From Streptomyces hundungensis (GTDB lineage: Bacteria; Actinomycetota; Actinomycetes; Streptomycetales; Streptomycetaceae), in the NCBI RefSeq assembly GCF_003627815.1, contig NZ_CP032698.1:6820001-6884000 (forward strand): a stretch of 64,000 bases of DNA, given 5' to 3'. The notes under the pieces are model-generated. The model was not told where the DNA came from. It did not search any database and saw nothing but the letters and a program-made list of their open reading frames with translations. The first letter of the stretch is position 1; every line of letters starts with the position of its first letter. The position numbers and the translations under genes are program-made. Of this stretch, positions 1 through 9,071 are shown one piece after another.

Positions 1-1
1 C

Positions 2-709
2 GTGGCCGCCTTCAACCTGCTGCCCGGCCTGCCCCTGGACGGCGGCCGGATGCTCCGCGCCGTCGTCTGGAAGATCACCGGCAAGCCCATGACCGGCACC
101 ATCGCCGCCGCCTGGGTCGGCCGCGCCCTCGCCGTCACCGTCCTCATCGGCCTGCCGATGCTCACCCAGACCGGGGTGCTCGGCAACTCGCCCGACGAGG
201 TCAGCGGCATGGACACCGTCACCGACGCGCTGCTCGCCGCCATCCTCGCCGCGATCATCTGGACCGGCGCCGGCAACAGCCTGCGGATGGCCCGGCTGCG
301 CGAACACCTCCCCGAGCTGCGCGCCCGCACCCTCACCCGGCGTGCCGTCCCCGTCGAGTCCACCACCCCGCTCTCCGAGGCGCTGCGCCGCGCCAACGAG
401 GCGGGCGCCCGCGCCCTGGTCGTGGTCGACGGACACGGCGACCCGACCGCGCTGGTGCGCGAGGCCGCCATCGTGGGCGTCCCCGAACACCGCCGCCCCT
501 GGGTCGCCGTCAGCGGCCTCGCCCAGGACCTCACCGACGGCATGCGCGTCCCGGCCGAACTCGCCGGGGAGCCCCTGCTCGACCTCCTGCGGGCCACCCC
601 CGCCAGCGAGTACCTGGTCGTCGAGGAGACCGGCGAGATCTACGGGGTGCTCTCCGCGGCCGACGTCGAGAAGGCATTCGTCGCGGCCATGGCGCGGCCC
701 GGCTCCTAG
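2..709 (+). CDS. Site-2 protease family (M50) metalloprotease with CBS domains, 5'-truncated
   Basis: Partial gene: the coding frame is already open at the window edge and its start lies outside. The visible N-terminus carries the NLLPGLPLDGGRML signature (about residues 5-18), the second metal-ligand motif of membrane-embedded M50/S2P peptidases. Hydrophobic segments follow at about 35-55 and 75-92. The C-terminal half (about 110-230) looks like two CBS-type modules, as in Rv2625c/SpoIVFB-like actinobacterial homologues. The HExxH motif should be upstream, so catalytic competence cannot be judged here. Substrate unknown. It ends just before the trmI promoter. Confidence 0.85.
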   Translation: MAAFNLLPGLPLDGGRMLRAVVWKITGKPMTGTIAAAWVGRALAVTVLIGLPMLTQTGVLGNSPDEVSGMDTVTDALLAAILAAIIWTGAGNSLRMARLREHLPELRARTLTRRAVPVESTTPLSEALRRANEAGARALVVVDGHGDPTALVREAAIVGVPEHRRPWVAVSGLAQDLTDGMRVPAELAGEPLLDLLRATPASEYLVVEETGEIYGVLSAADVEKAFVAAMARPGS

Positions 710-732
710 TTCCGGCAGCCACCGCCGTGGCG

Positions 733-759
733 TTCGAGACCTGGAACGGCCGGTACTCT
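733..759 (+). promoter_or_regulatory. Putative leaderless promoter of trmI
   Basis: A TACTCT -10 hexamer at 754-759 lies six bases before the ATG at 766, so transcription should begin at or next to the start codon. A weak TTCGAG -35 candidate lies at 733-738. This supports ATG 766 over the upstream in-frame GTG at 727. Confidence 0.5.
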
Positions 760-765
760 GGTCGT

Positions 766-1653
766 ATGTCCGAACCGACCGGTGCCGCCCGCCGTCGCGG
801 GCCCTTCAAGGTCGGGGACCAGGTCCAGCTCACCGACCCCAAGGGACGCCACTACACCTTCACGCTCGAAGCCGGGAAGAATTTCCACACCCACAAGGGT
901 TCCTTCCCGCACGACGAGCTGATCGGTGCTCCCGAGGGCAGTGTTGTCCGTACCACGGGAAACGTCGCCTACCTCGCGCTGCGCCCCCTGCTCCCCGACT
1001 TCGTCCTGTCCATGCCCCGCGGCGCCGCCGTGGTCTACCCCAAGGACGCGGGGCAGATCCTGGCCTTCGCCGACATCTTCGCCGGCGCCCGCGTCGTCGA
1101 GGCAGGGGTCGGCTCGGGCTCGCTCAGCGCCTTCCTGCTGCGCGCCATCGGCGACCACGGAATGCTGCACTCCTACGAGCGCCGCGAGGACTTCGCCGAG
1201 ATCGCCACGCAGAACGTGGAGCGCTACTTCGGCGGTCCCCACCCGGCCTGGCAGCTCACCGTCGGCGACCTCCAGGACAACCTGTCGGACACCGACGTCG
1301 ACCGCGTCATCCTGGACATGCTCGCCCCCTGGGAGTGCCTGGACGCCGTCTCCAAGGCGCTCGTCCCCGGCGGCATCCTGTGCTGCTACGTGGCCACCAC
1401 CACCCAGCTCTCGCGCACCGTCGAGTCCATCCGCGAGATCGGCTGCTTCGCCGAGCCGCAGCCCTGGGAGTCGATAATCCGCAACTGGCACGTCGAGGGA
1501 CTGGCCGTGCGCCCCGACCACCGGATGATCGGCCACACCGGCTTCCTGGTCACCGCCCGCCGCCTCGCCGACGGCGTGGAACCCCCGATGCGCCGCCGCC
1601 GCCCCGCCAAGGGCGCGTACGGCGACGACTACGAAGGCCCCAACAAGGACTGA
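766..1653 (+). CDS. trmI: tRNA (adenine-58-N1)-methyltransferase TrmI
   Basis: A 295-residue class I SAM-dependent methyltransferase that makes m1A58 (m1A57/58 in actinobacteria) in the T-loop of tRNAs; bacterial TrmI is a homotetramer. A small N-terminal beta domain (GDQVQLTDPKGRHYTF) precedes the SAM-binding motif VVEAGVGSGSLSAFLL and the acidic DVDRVILDMLAPWE strand. The start is placed at ATG 766 because a -10 hexamer sits six bases upstream; GTG 727 is an alternative. trmI sits next to arc and pup in many actinobacteria, though a functional link to the proteasome is not established. A strong hairpin terminator follows. Confidence 0.93.
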   Translation: MSEPTGAARRRGPFKVGDQVQLTDPKGRHYTFTLEAGKNFHTHKGSFPHDELIGAPEGSVVRTTGNVAYLALRPLLPDFVLSMPRGAAVVYPKDAGQILAFADIFAGARVVEAGVGSGSLSAFLLRAIGDHGMLHSYERREDFAEIATQNVERYFGGPHPAWQLTVGDLQDNLSDTDVDRVILDMLAPWECLDAVSKALVPGGILCCYVATTTQLSRTVESIREIGCFAEPQPWESIIRNWHVEGLAVRPDHRMIGHTGFLVTARRLADGVEPPMRRRRPAKGAYGDDYEGPNKD

Positions 1654-1688
1654 CCCCAGTTCTGAGGCTGGGCCTCGTACAACGAACC

Positions 1689-1742
1689 GGCGCCGCCGCC
1701 GAGTTCCCGGACCGACACGGGAACTCGGCGGCGGCGCCTTTG
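1689..1742 (+). terminator. Strong hairpin terminator after trmI
   Basis: A perfect 21-bp inverted repeat (arms 1689-1709 and 1718-1738, 8-base loop) followed by a short T run. The arms begin GGCGCCGCCGCC and end GGCGGCGGCGCC. Confidence 0.85.
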
Positions 1743-1840
1743 CGTTGTGCCTCTTGCCCCGGTATTCCGCCCACCTGTGACGTGTGGCACGATGCTGGCC
1801 ACCCCACCACCCGCACCGCCCTTCACAGGAGACCTTCCGC

Positions 1841-2422
1841 GTGCAGAATGCCGCCGTCCCTGAGCTCGCGCACACCCACGCCCGCCCCCTGCACTGGATC
1901 GCCACCGCGACCGCGATGGCGGGCGTGGTCGCCCTCGCGGGCTTTCTGACGCCGGACGCGGCCACCGCCTCCCAGACGGCGGCCCCAGGCGCCGGCGCCC
2001 CCCTGACGACGGTGGCCGCCCCCGATCCGGGCACGGTCACCTACCCCCTGGACTGTGGAAACGTGGGCACGGTGGTGGAGAAACAGGCCACCGGAGACCT
2101 CGACGGCGACGGCGTGCCGGAAACCGTGGCGGTCGTGCACTGCAAAGCCGGCGGCGGCACCCCGCCGCACGGCGTCTACGTCCTGACGCGGCCCGCCCTC
2201 AAGGGAGCGCCGCCCCGCCTGGTGGCGACACTGCTCGATCCCGAGGACCGGCGGACCGTCACCGACTTCGCGGTGCACGACGGTGTGGTGGCGGCCACAC
2301 TGCTCGGCTACTCCTCCGACGACGTGCCGCGCTTCAGGCCCGACGTCCGCCAGGACGTCAAGTGGCGCTGGCGGGGCGGGAAGTTCGTCCGCTCGACCGG
2401 CGCCGCCGCGAGGGGCGTCTGA
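1841..2422 (+). CDS. Secreted or membrane-anchored hypothetical protein
   Basis: A 193-residue protein starting at GTG 1841, preceded by an AGGAGA ribosome site. The N-terminus has a hydrophobic stretch (WIATATAMAGVVALAGFL) and then an Ala/Ser/Thr segment consistent with a signal peptide or a single membrane anchor. The mature part contains GDLDGDGVPETVAVVHC, which resembles an FG-GAP/VCBS or EF-hand-like DxDGDG loop, so calcium binding is possible but unproven. No enzyme family was recognised. It converges on the ferredoxin gene. Confidence 0.7.
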   Translation: MQNAAVPELAHTHARPLHWIATATAMAGVVALAGFLTPDAATASQTAAPGAGAPLTTVAAPDPGTVTYPLDCGNVGTVVEKQATGDLDGDGVPETVAVVHCKAGGGTPPHGVYVLTRPALKGAPPRLVATLLDPEDRRTVTDFAVHDGVVAATLLGYSSDDVPRFRPDVRQDVKWRWRGGKFVRSTGAAARGV

Positions 2423-2445
2423 GCCCCGCGACACCGGCCCGGGAG

Positions 2446-2466
2446 GACCGGACACGGCGTCCGGTC
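2446..2466. terminator. Short hairpin between convergent genes
   Basis: A perfect 8-bp inverted repeat (GACCGGAC / GTCCGGTC, 5-base loop) lies in the 53-bp gap between the secreted protein and the ferredoxin. It could serve both directions; there is no T tract. Confidence 0.4.
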
Positions 2467-2475
2467 ACCCCAACA

Positions 2476-2754
2476 TCACTCCGCGTCGGGGCCGTACACC
2501 TCGACGCTGTCCGAAACCCGACGTACGTGAATGCAGTCGCCCGGGCACTCCTTGGCCGAGTCCACGACGTCCTGGAGCAGCGGCAGCGGGACGGGCGTCG
2601 TGGCCCGCGGCGACTGCAACAACTCGTCGTCGGAACTCTTCACATACGCAAGCCCGTCGATGTCCAGCTCGAAGACCTCGGGCGCGTACTGGACACAGAT
2701 GCCGTCGCCGGTGCACAGGTCCTGGTCGATCCAGACTTCGAGAGCCTCGTTCAT
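2476..2754 (-). CDS. Small ferredoxin (3Fe-4S/4Fe-4S type)
   Basis: A 92-residue soluble electron carrier. The start MNEALEVWIDQDLC is chosen because the frame upstream has no ferredoxin character. Cluster ligands are seen in CTGDGIC near the N-terminus and CPGDCIHV near the C-terminus. The spacing (C-x5-C and a single distal C-P pair) resembles the ferredoxins that serve actinobacterial P450s and other oxygenases. It is divergently transcribed from arc across a 240-bp gap, an arrangement common beside Streptomyces arc. Redox partner unknown. Confidence 0.9.
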   Translation of the reverse strand: MNEALEVWIDQDLCTGDGICVQYAPEVFELDIDGLAYVKSSDDELLQSPRATTPVPLPLLQDVVDSAKECPGDCIHVRRVSDSVEVYGPDAE

Positions 2755-2994
2755 GTGCCTGCCGTTCCTGCGCGAGTGAATCAATCGGTGCCAGCCCTGA
2801 AGGGTGTTGACTCCATCGACGATAACAACCGCCCGCTTTCCGATGTTGCTGGGTGGGTATTCCCCTGTGGTGAGGGAGAGCGCAAGGGTGAAGATCGGAC
2901 ACACCCCAGAGTCTTTGTGATCTAGGGGTTTCAATCACCACCAGCCCAGGTAGGGTCAGGAAGCGTCCAGCTCCCCTTGGAGGAGGTGAGGACC

Positions 2995-4761
2995 GTGGCA
3001 GCCCACGACGACGACATCAACCGCGGCATCCGGCCCGGGCGGGGGTCTGAGGACCCAGCCGGCCAGGTTGCCTATCTAGAGCAGGAAATCGCCGTCCTGC
3101 GACGCAAGCTCGCCGACTCTCCGCGTCATACGAGGATTCTCGAAGAGCGGATCGTCGAGTTGCAGACCAGCCTGGCGGGCGTGTCCGCACAGAACGAGCG
3201 GCTCGCCAACACCCTCCGTGAGGCCCGCGACCAGATCGTGGCCCTCAAGGAGGAGGTCGACCGGCTCGCACAGCCGCCGGCCGGCTTCGGTGTCTTCCTG
3301 CACGCCAACGAGGACGGCACCGCCGACATCTTCACCGGGGGCCGCAAGCTCCGGGTGAACGTCAGCCCCAGCGTCGAACTCGACGACCTGAGGCGCGGCC
3401 AGGAAGTCATGCTCAACGAAGCGCTCAACGTGGTCGAGGCCATGGAGTTCGAGCGCGCCGGGGACATCGTCACCCTCAAGGAGATCCTCGAGGACGGCGA
3501 GCGCGCCCTGGTGGTCGGGCACACCGACGAGGAACGGGTGGTGAGGCTCGCCGAGCCGCTCCTGGACATCACCATCCGCCCCGGCGATGCGCTCCTGCTG
3601 GAACCCAGGTCCGGCTACGTCTACGAAGTGGTTCCCAAGAGCGAGGTCGAGGAGCTCGTCCTCGAAGAGGTCCCGGACGTCGACTACGACAAGATCGGCG
3701 GTCTGGGCAACCAGATCGAGCTGATCCGCGACGCGGTCGAACTCCCCTACCTCTACCCCGACCTCTTCAAGGAGCACGAACTGCGGCCGCCGAAGGGCAT
3801 CCTGCTCTACGGCCCGCCGGGATGCGGCAAGACGCTGATCGCGAAGGCGGTCGCCAACTCCCTTGCCAAGAAGGTCGCCGAGGTGACCGGCCAGCCCGCG
3901 GGGAAGAGCTACTTCCTCAACATCAAGGGCCCCGAACTCCTCAACAAGTACGTCGGCGAGACCGAACGGCACATCCGTCTGGTCTTCCAGCGTGCCCGGG
4001 AGAAGGCGAGCGAGGGCACCCCCGTCATCGTCTTCTTCGACGAGATGGAATCGCTCTTCCGCACCCGCGGCTCCGGCGTCAGCTCGGACGTGGAGAACAC
4101 CATCGTCCCGCAGCTGCTCGCCGAGATCGACGGCGTGGAGGGCCTGGAGAACGTCATCGTCATCGGCGCCTCCAATCGCGAGGACATGATCGACCCCGCG
4201 ATCCTGCGGCCCGGCAGGCTCGATGTGAAGATCAAGATCGAGCGCCCGGACGCGGAGGCGGCGAAGGACATCTTCGCCAAGTACCTCAGGTCCTCCCTGC
4301 CGCTGCACGCCGACGACCTCGCCGAACACGGCGGGGACAAGGACGGCACCACCCACGCGATGATCCAGTCCGTGGTGGAGCAGATGTACGCGGAGTCCGA
4401 AGAGAACCGCTTCCTGGAAGTCACGTACGCCAACGGCGACAAGGAAGTCCTCTACTTCAAGGACTTCAACTCCGGCGCCATGATCCAGAACATCGTGGAC
4501 CGGGCCAAGAAGATGGCCATCAAGGCCTTCCTCGACCAGAACCAGAAGGGCCTTCGCATCTCCCACCTCCTCCAGGCCTGCGTGGACGAGTTCAAGGAGA
4601 ACGAGGACCTGCCGAACACCACCAACCCGGACGACTGGGCCAGGATTTCCGGAAAGAAGGGCGAGCGGATCGTATTCATCCGCACCCTCGTCACCGGAAA
4701 GCAGGGCGCGGACACCGGACGCTCCATCGACACGGTGGCCAACACCGGTCAGTACCTGTAA
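2995..4761 (+). CDS. arc: Proteasome-associated AAA ATPase ARC/Mpa
   Basis: A 588-residue hexameric unfoldase that captures pupylated proteins and feeds them to the 20S proteasome. Domains in order: N-terminal coiled coil (about 25-95) that binds Pup, tandem OB region (about 96-225), and an AAA domain with Walker A GPPGCGKT at 273-280, Walker [11 protein letters not shown] and the arginine-finger region around LRPGRLD. The C-terminus ends in QYL, the penultimate-tyrosine gate-opening tail typical of Mpa/ARC. The start is GTG 2995 after an AGGAGG ribosome site; TTG 2977 is in frame but lies over that site. A hairpin terminator follows, so arc is probably transcribed separately from dop. Confidence 0.97.
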   Translation: MAAHDDDINRGIRPGRGSEDPAGQVAYLEQEIAVLRRKLADSPRHTRILEERIVELQTSLAGVSAQNERLANTLREARDQIVALKEEVDRLAQPPAGFGVFLHANEDGTADIFTGGRKLRVNVSPSVELDDLRRGQEVMLNEALNVVEAMEFERAGDIVTLKEILEDGERALVVGHTDEERVVRLAEPLLDITIRPGDALLLEPRSGYVYEVVPKSEVEELVLEEVPDVDYDKIGGLGNQIELIRDAVELPYLYPDLFKEHELRPPKGILLYGPPGCGKTLIAKAVANSLAKKVAEVTGQPAGKSYFLNIKGPELLNKYVGETERHIRLVFQRAREKASEGTPVIVFFDEMESLFRTRGSGVSSDVENTIVPQLLAEIDGVEGLENVIVIGASNREDMIDPAILRPGRLDVKIKIERPDAEAAKDIFAKYLRSSLPLHADDLAEHGGDKDGTTHAMIQSVVEQMYAESEENRFLEVTYANGDKEVLYFKDFNSGAMIQNIVDRAKKMAIKAFLDQNQKGLRISHLLQACVDEFKENEDLPNTTNPDDWARISGKKGERIVFIRTLVTGKQGADTGRSIDTVANTGQYL

Positions 4762-4771
4762 AAAGGCAGGC

Positions 4772-4814
4772 CGGCTGCGGGTGCCCGGGCGGGCACCCGC
4801 AGCCGACTGCTTTT
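4772..4814 (+). terminator. Intrinsic terminator after arc
   Basis: A 16-bp inverted repeat (arms 4772-4787 and 4790-4805, beginning CGGCTGCGGGTG) followed shortly by TTTT at 4811-4814. Confidence 0.85.
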
Positions 4815-4996
4815 CAGGCCACGAACAGCGCAAGAGCAATGACGGAATTGATCTCCCCACGAGCGCAAAGGCGTTCTAGGCTTTTCGGTACCGCCTAGTC
4901 GCGCAGTGCGGGGACGGGCACCGCACACGCACCGGAGAACCAGCGGTACTTGAGCGCCGCTCCCGCGGGGGAGCGCCGCCGGGCAAGGAGGGCCGC

Positions 4997-6508
4997 ATGA
5001 CCGTACGGCGAGTAATGGGCATCGAGACGGAGTACGGGATCTCCGTCCCCGGCCATCCCAACGCCAATGCCATGCTCACCTCGTCCCAGATCGTCAACGC
5101 CTACGCGGCGGCGATGCACCGGGCGCGCCGCGCCCGCTGGGACTTCGAGGAGGAGAACCCGCTGCGGGACGCCCGCGGCTTCGACCTCGCCCGCGAGGCC
5201 GCCGACTCCAGCCAGCTCACCGACGAGGACATCGGCCTCGCCAACGTCATCCTCACCAACGGGGCACGCCTGTACGTCGACCACGCCCACCCCGAGTACA
5301 GCTCGCCCGAGGTCACCAACCCGCGTGACGCCGTCCTGTGGGACAAGGCCGGCGAGCGCATCATGGCCGAGGCCGCCGAGCGCGCGGCCCAGCTGCCCGG
5401 CGCCCAGCCGATCCACCTGTACAAGAACAACACCGACAACAAGGGCGCCTCGTACGGCACGCACGAGAACTACCTGATGAAGCGGGAGACCGCGTTCTCG
5501 GACATCGTGCGCCATCTGACCCCGTTCTTCGTCTCGCGCCAGGTCATCACCGGCGCCGGACGCGTCGGCATCGGCCAGGACGGCCACGAGCACGGCTTCC
5601 AGATCAGCCAGCGGGCCGACTACTTCGAGGTCGAGGTCGGCCTGGAGACGACGCTCAAGCGCCCCATCATCAACACCCGCGACGAACCGCACGCGGACGC
5701 CGAGAAGTACCGCCGCCTGCACGTGATCATCGGCGACGCCAACCTGTCGGAGATCTCCACCTACCTCAAGCTGGGCACGACCTCGCTGGTCCTCTCCATG
5801 ATCGAGGACGGGTTCATCAACGTCGACCTGGCCGTGGACCAGCCGGTCCGCACCCTGCACCAGGTCTCGCACGACCCCACCGTGCGACACCTGGTCACCC
5901 TCCGCAGCGGTCGCACCCTCACCGCGGTGCAGCTTCAGATGGAGTACTTCGAGCTGGCGCGCAAGTACGTCGACGAGCGCTTCGGCGCGGACGCAGACGA
6001 GCAGACCAAGGACGTCCTGGCCCGCTGGGAGGACGTCCTGAACCGGCTGGAGAACGACCCGATGAGCCTGTCGGGGGAGCTCGACTGGATCGCCAAGCGG
6101 GAGCTGATGGAGGGCTACCGGCGCCGTGACGGCCTCGACTGGGACGCGGCCCGCCTGCATCTGGTGGACCTCCAGTACGCCGACGTACGGCCCGACAAGG
6201 GCCTGTACAACCGCCTGGTGGCCCGCGGCAAGATGAAGCGCCTCCTGGACGATCCCGGCGTCCTGCGGGCCCAGACGAAGCCCCCGGAGGACACCAGGGC
6301 GTACTTCCGCGGCCGCTGCCTGGAGCAGTACGCGGACGACGTCGCGGCCGCCTCCTGGGACTCGGTCATCTTCGATCTGCCGGGCCGCGACTCGCTCCAG
6401 CGGGTGCCAACCCTGGAGCCCCTACGCGGAACGCGTAATCACGTGAAGGCGCTGCTGGACCGGTGCCGGACGGCCGAAGATCTGGTGCGGGTGCTCTCGG
6501 GGGGCTGA
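4997..6508 (+). CDS. dop: Depupylase/deamidase Dop
   Basis: A 503-residue member of the carboxylate-amine ligase fold shared with PafA and glutamine synthetase. In other actinobacteria Dop deamidates the C-terminal Gln of Pup to Glu and removes Pup from substrates. Seen here: the N-terminal GIETEYGIS nucleotide-site motif, the [13 protein letters not shown] segment with the catalytic Asp at about 95, and the extra Dop-loop (about residues 38-78) that PafA lacks. Because Pup here ends in Gln, Dop deamidation is required before ligation. A 235-bp gap separates it from arc. The ribosome site is AAGGAGGG just before ATG. Confidence 0.97.
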   Translation: MTVRRVMGIETEYGISVPGHPNANAMLTSSQIVNAYAAAMHRARRARWDFEEENPLRDARGFDLAREAADSSQLTDEDIGLANVILTNGARLYVDHAHPEYSSPEVTNPRDAVLWDKAGERIMAEAAERAAQLPGAQPIHLYKNNTDNKGASYGTHENYLMKRETAFSDIVRHLTPFFVSRQVITGAGRVGIGQDGHEHGFQISQRADYFEVEVGLETTLKRPIINTRDEPHADAEKYRRLHVIIGDANLSEISTYLKLGTTSLVLSMIEDGFINVDLAVDQPVRTLHQVSHDPTVRHLVTLRSGRTLTAVQLQMEYFELARKYVDERFGADADEQTKDVLARWEDVLNRLENDPMSLSGELDWIAKRELMEGYRRRDGLDWDAARLHLVDLQYADVRPDKGLYNRLVARGKMKRLLDDPGVLRAQTKPPEDTRAYFRGRCLEQYADDVAAASWDSVIFDLPGRDSLQRVPTLEPLRGTRNHVKALLDRCRTAEDLVRVLSGG

Positions 6509-6569
6509 AAGCCCTGAGGTGTGGGAAACACAGAGGTAGGCCCCACACATTGCACCAACTGCGGGGCCG

Positions 6570-6592
6570 ATGTCGGACCCGGCTTGTAGGGT
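6570..6592 (+). promoter_or_regulatory. pup promoter with RecA-NDp/PafBC-type motif
   Basis: ATGTCGGAC (6570-6578), exactly eight bases, then TAGGGT (6587-6592). This reproduces the spacing of the actinobacterial RecA-independent DNA-damage promoter (TTGTCRGTG-N8-TAnnnT), with the TGTCGG core intact and the flanking positions off consensus. pup starts 49 bp downstream. Binding by PafBC is inferred. Confidence 0.55.
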
Positions 6593-6612
6593 CTGATCAA
6601 GGACTCTGATCA
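6593..6612 (+). repeat. Paired CTGATCA direct repeat at the pup transcription start
   Basis: Two identical CTGATCA heptamers (6593-6599 and 6606-6612) with a 13-bp period lie directly after the pup -10 box. Each contains the TGATCA palindrome, so a repressor or dimer-of-dimers site is possible. Confidence 0.5.
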
Positions 6613-6641
6613 CGTACATCGAACCGAGCGGGGTGAGGTAG

Positions 6642-6860
6642 ATGGCGACCAAGGACACCGGCGGCGGACAGCAGAAGGCGACGCGTTCCACCGAGGAGGT
6701 CGAGGAGCAGGCGCAGGACGCGCAGGCTTCGGAGGACCTCAAGGAGCGCCAGGAGAAGTTGTCGGACGACGTGGACTCGGTTCTGGACGAGATCGACGAC
6801 GTGCTTGAGGAGAACGCAGAGGACTTCGTGCGAAGCTTCGTTCAGAAGGGTGGACAGTAG
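6642..6860 (+). CDS. pup: Prokaryotic ubiquitin-like protein Pup
   Basis: A 72-residue intrinsically disordered tag that PafA attaches to substrate lysines. The Ser/Thr/Gln-rich N-terminus inserts into ARC. The acidic middle (about 30-62) forms the helix that binds the ARC coiled coil. The C-terminus is VQKGGQ, ending in Gln as in Streptomyces and Mycobacterium, so it needs Dop for activation. The ribosome site GGGGTGAGG precedes ATG 6642. An HNH nuclease gene starts nine bases after its stop, so the two are probably co-transcribed. Confidence 0.98.
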   Translation: MATKDTGGGQQKATRSTEEVEEQAQDAQASEDLKERQEKLSDDVDSVLDEIDDVLEENAEDFVRSFVQKGGQ

Positions 6861-6869
6861 TCCACGGAT

Positions 6870-7391
6870 GTGAACGCGTCGGGGGTGAAGCGGTGCTCAC
6901 GCTGTGAACGGATGCTGTCGTGGGAAGCCTTCGCAAAAAACAGGGCTTCCCGCGATGGGTACCAGGTCTACTGTCGCGAATGCTCGGCCTCATATCACCA
7001 GCAGCGCCAGGTGGCTCGCGGTAAAAACGTACGGCCTAGGGTGACGGCCCCGGAAGGCCACAAGTTCTGCCGCACTTGCGGAACAACCAAGCCGCACAGT
7101 GAGTGGTCCCGGAACCGCCGGTCGTCAGACGGCTTCGCAACGCTCTGCAAGTCGTGTAAGGCCGAGTCCCAGATGGGCCCTTGCGTAACCTGCCTCTCTG
7201 CTCCCGCCGTTCACGTGGATCACTGCCACCAGACGGGTAGGGTCCGAGGCGTACTCTGCTTCAACTGCAATTCGGCCATCGGCAAGTTGGGAGACGATCC
7301 CGACACCGTCCGTCGCGCTGCCGCCTACTTGGAAGGAACCTCGTGGAAGCCAACACTCGTGGCACCGGGCGTCTACCAGCTGCCTTCCTGA
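6870..7391 (+). CDS. HNH / recombination endonuclease VII family protein inside the proteasome locus
   Basis: A 173-residue protein with two similar zinc modules (C9-x2-C12...C35-x2-C38 and C67-x2-C70...C93-x2-C96), each with an RxxxDGxxxxC stretch, followed by an endonuclease VII-type domain: CVTC, the VDHCHQTG active-site motif (about 116-123), CFNC, and a [14 protein letters not shown] tail. T4 endo VII relatives resolve branched DNA, but many such proteins are phage-type HNH nucleases of unknown role. The start is probably GTG 6870. The base composition is visibly less GC-rich than the neighbours (38 of 60 G+C in 7081-7140 against 48 of 60 in 5341-5400), suggesting acquisition. The last 49 bases overlap prcB. 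Not part of the known proteasome machinery. Confidence 0.88.
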   Translation: MNASGVKRCSRCERMLSWEAFAKNRASRDGYQVYCRECSASYHQQRQVARGKNVRPRVTAPEGHKFCRTCGTTKPHSEWSRNRRSSDGFATLCKSCKAESQMGPCVTCLSAPAVHVDHCHQTGRVRGVLCFNCNSAIGKLGDDPDTVRRAAAYLEGTSWKPTLVAPGVYQLPS

Positions 7392-8188
7392 CGCCCGGCT
7401 CCTCCTCATTCATGGACTTCCTGTCCGACCACTCGCCGGAGATGCTCCCCGGCAAGCGCGTCCTGCCGCCCGTGCAGGGTCATGTCGAAGCCCCGCACGG
7501 CACGACGATCGTGGCCGCGACTTTCCCCGGCGGGGTCGTGCTGGCCGGTGACCGGCGGGCCACGATGGGCAACATGATCGCCCAGCGCGACATCGAGAAG
7601 GTGTTCCCGGCCGACGAGTACTCGGCCGTCGGCATCGCCGGCACCGCCGGTCTCGCGGTCGAGATGGTCAAGCTCTTCCAGCTGGAGCTGGAGCACTTCG
7701 AGAAGGTCGAAGGCACCACGCTCTCCCTGGAGGGCAAGGCCAACCGGCTCTCCACGATGATCCGCGGCAACCTGGGCATGGCCATGCAGGGCCTGGCCGT
7801 GGTCCCGCTCTTCGCGGGGTACGACGTGGACCGTGAGAAGGGCCGGATCTTCTCCTACGACGTCACCGGCGGCCGCTCCGAGGAGCACGGCTTCGCGGCC
7901 ACCGGCTCCGGCTCCATCTTCGCCCGGGGCTCCATGAAGAAGCTCTACCGCGAGGACCTGACGGAGCAGGAGACGACCACCCTGGTCATCCAGGCGCTCT
8001 ACGACGCCGCCGACGACGACTCGGCCACCGGCGGCCCGGACATGGCGCGCCGGATCTTCCCGATCGTCACCGTCATCACCGAGGACGGCTTCCGCCGGCT
8101 CACCGAGGCGGAGTCCTCCGCGCTGGCCCGCTCCATCCTGGAACGGCGGCTGGAGCAGCCCGACGGCCCCCGGGCCTCCCTCCTCTGA
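7343..8188 (+). CDS. prcB: 20S proteasome beta subunit PrcB
   Basis: A 281-residue N-terminal-nucleophile hydrolase precursor. The propeptide is 53 residues; autoprocessing before TTIVAATF exposes Thr54 as the catalytic nucleophile. Asp and Lys partners are visible in [10 protein letters not shown] and the following strand. The start is GTG 7343, preceded by GGAAGGA and encoding [12 protein letters not shown], the usual Streptomyces N-terminus. It therefore begins inside the HNH gene, which implies translational coupling to it. PrcB forms the inner heptameric rings of the cytoplasmic proteasome. Confidence 0.97.
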   Translation: MEANTRGTGRLPAAFLTPGSSSFMDFLSDHSPEMLPGKRVLPPVQGHVEAPHGTTIVAATFPGGVVLAGDRRATMGNMIAQRDIEKVFPADEYSAVGIAGTAGLAVEMVKLFQLELEHFEKVEGTTLSLEGKANRLSTMIRGNLGMAMQGLAVVPLFAGYDVDREKGRIFSYDVTGGRSEEHGFAATGSGSIFARGSMKKLYREDLTEQETTTLVIQALYDAADDDSATGGPDMARRIFPIVTVITEDGFRRLTEAESSALARSILERRLEQPDGPRASLL

Positions 8189-8242
8189 GGCCCGCGCAGG
8201 CCCGAGATGACCCAGCCACTGACAGAAAGGGACGGTTAGCCG

Positions 8243-9004
8243 GTGTCGACCCCGTTCTATGTCTCACCCCAGCAGGCCATGGCCGACCGTGCGGAGTACG
8301 CCCGCAAGGGCATCGCCCGCGGCCGCAGCCTGGTTGTGATCCAGTACGCCGACGGCATCGTGTTCGTCGGTGAGAACCCGTCCCGCGCGCTGCACAAGTT
8401 CAGCGAGATCTACGACCGGATCGGCTTCGCGGCCGCCGGCAAGTACAACGAGTACGAGAACCTCCGCATCGGCGGCGTCCGTTACGCGGATCTGCGCGGA
8501 TACACCTACGACCGTGACGATGTGACGGCCCGTGGGCTCGCCAACGTCTATGCGCAGACGCTGGGCACCATCTTCTCCAGTGTCGGTGAGAAGCCGTACG
8601 AGGTGGAGCTGGTCGTCGCCGAGGTCGGCAGCACGCCCGAAGAGGACCAGATCTACCGGCTGCCGCACGACGGCTCGATCGTGGACGAGCACGGCTCGGT
8701 CGCGGTCGGTGGCAATGCCGAGCAGATCAGCACCTTCCTGGACCAGCGCCATCAGGACGGCATGTCGCTCGCCGAGGCGCTGAGGCTGGCCGTGCAGGCG
8801 CTTTCCAGCCAGACCAATGGCGCCGACCGGGAGATCCCCGCGGAGCGTCTCGAGGTCGCGGTCCTGGACCGGACGCGGCCGCAGCAGCGGAAGTTCAAGC
8901 GGATCGTGGGGCGGCAGCTCTCCCGGCTGCTCCAGTCCGATGTCGCCAAGACCGAGCCCACCGAGGCCCCTTCGGACGATCTGGAGGAGACGGAGGACGA
9001 GTAG
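8243..9004 (+). CDS. prcA: 20S proteasome alpha subunit PrcA
   Basis: A 253-residue non-catalytic subunit that forms the outer gating rings. The N-terminal [23 protein letters not shown] matches the actinobacterial gate and H0 helix, and the fold retains [24 protein letters not shown]. The catalytic Thr is absent, as expected. The acidic C-terminal tail ([13 protein letters not shown]) is typical. GTG 8243 lies 54 bp after prcB, with GAAAGGGA upstream, so the two subunits are co-expressed. Confidence 0.97.
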   Translation: MSTPFYVSPQQAMADRAEYARKGIARGRSLVVIQYADGIVFVGENPSRALHKFSEIYDRIGFAAAGKYNEYENLRIGGVRYADLRGYTYDRDDVTARGLANVYAQTLGTIFSSVGEKPYEVELVVAEVGSTPEEDQIYRLPHDGSIVDEHGSVAVGGNAEQISTFLDQRHQDGMSLAEALRLAVQALSSQTNGADREIPAERLEVAVLDRTRPQQRKFKRIVGRQLSRLLQSDVAKTEPTEAPSDDLEETEDE

Positions 9005-9035
9005 TCCCCGCCCCTCAAGCAATCCCGGTCCCTCG

Positions 9036-9071
9036 CGCGCCCCGGTTCCGCCTCAGGCGGGCCGGGGCGCG
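9036..9071. terminator. Compound hairpin between convergent prcA and lacI-family gene
   Basis: CGCGCCCCGG (9036-9045) pairs with CCGGGGCGCG (9062-9071). A second inverted repeat (CCGCC/GGCGG) nests in the loop, giving about 15 pairs. The right arm lies in the last codons of the regulator gene, so it may terminate both transcripts. Confidence 0.65.

Noticed and set aside
3076..4860. Long open frames antisense to arc, betaine transporter, pheT and helY
   Set aside because: High-GC codon bias creates long antisense frames; translations are Asp/Val/Leu/Gly-rich with no known domain.
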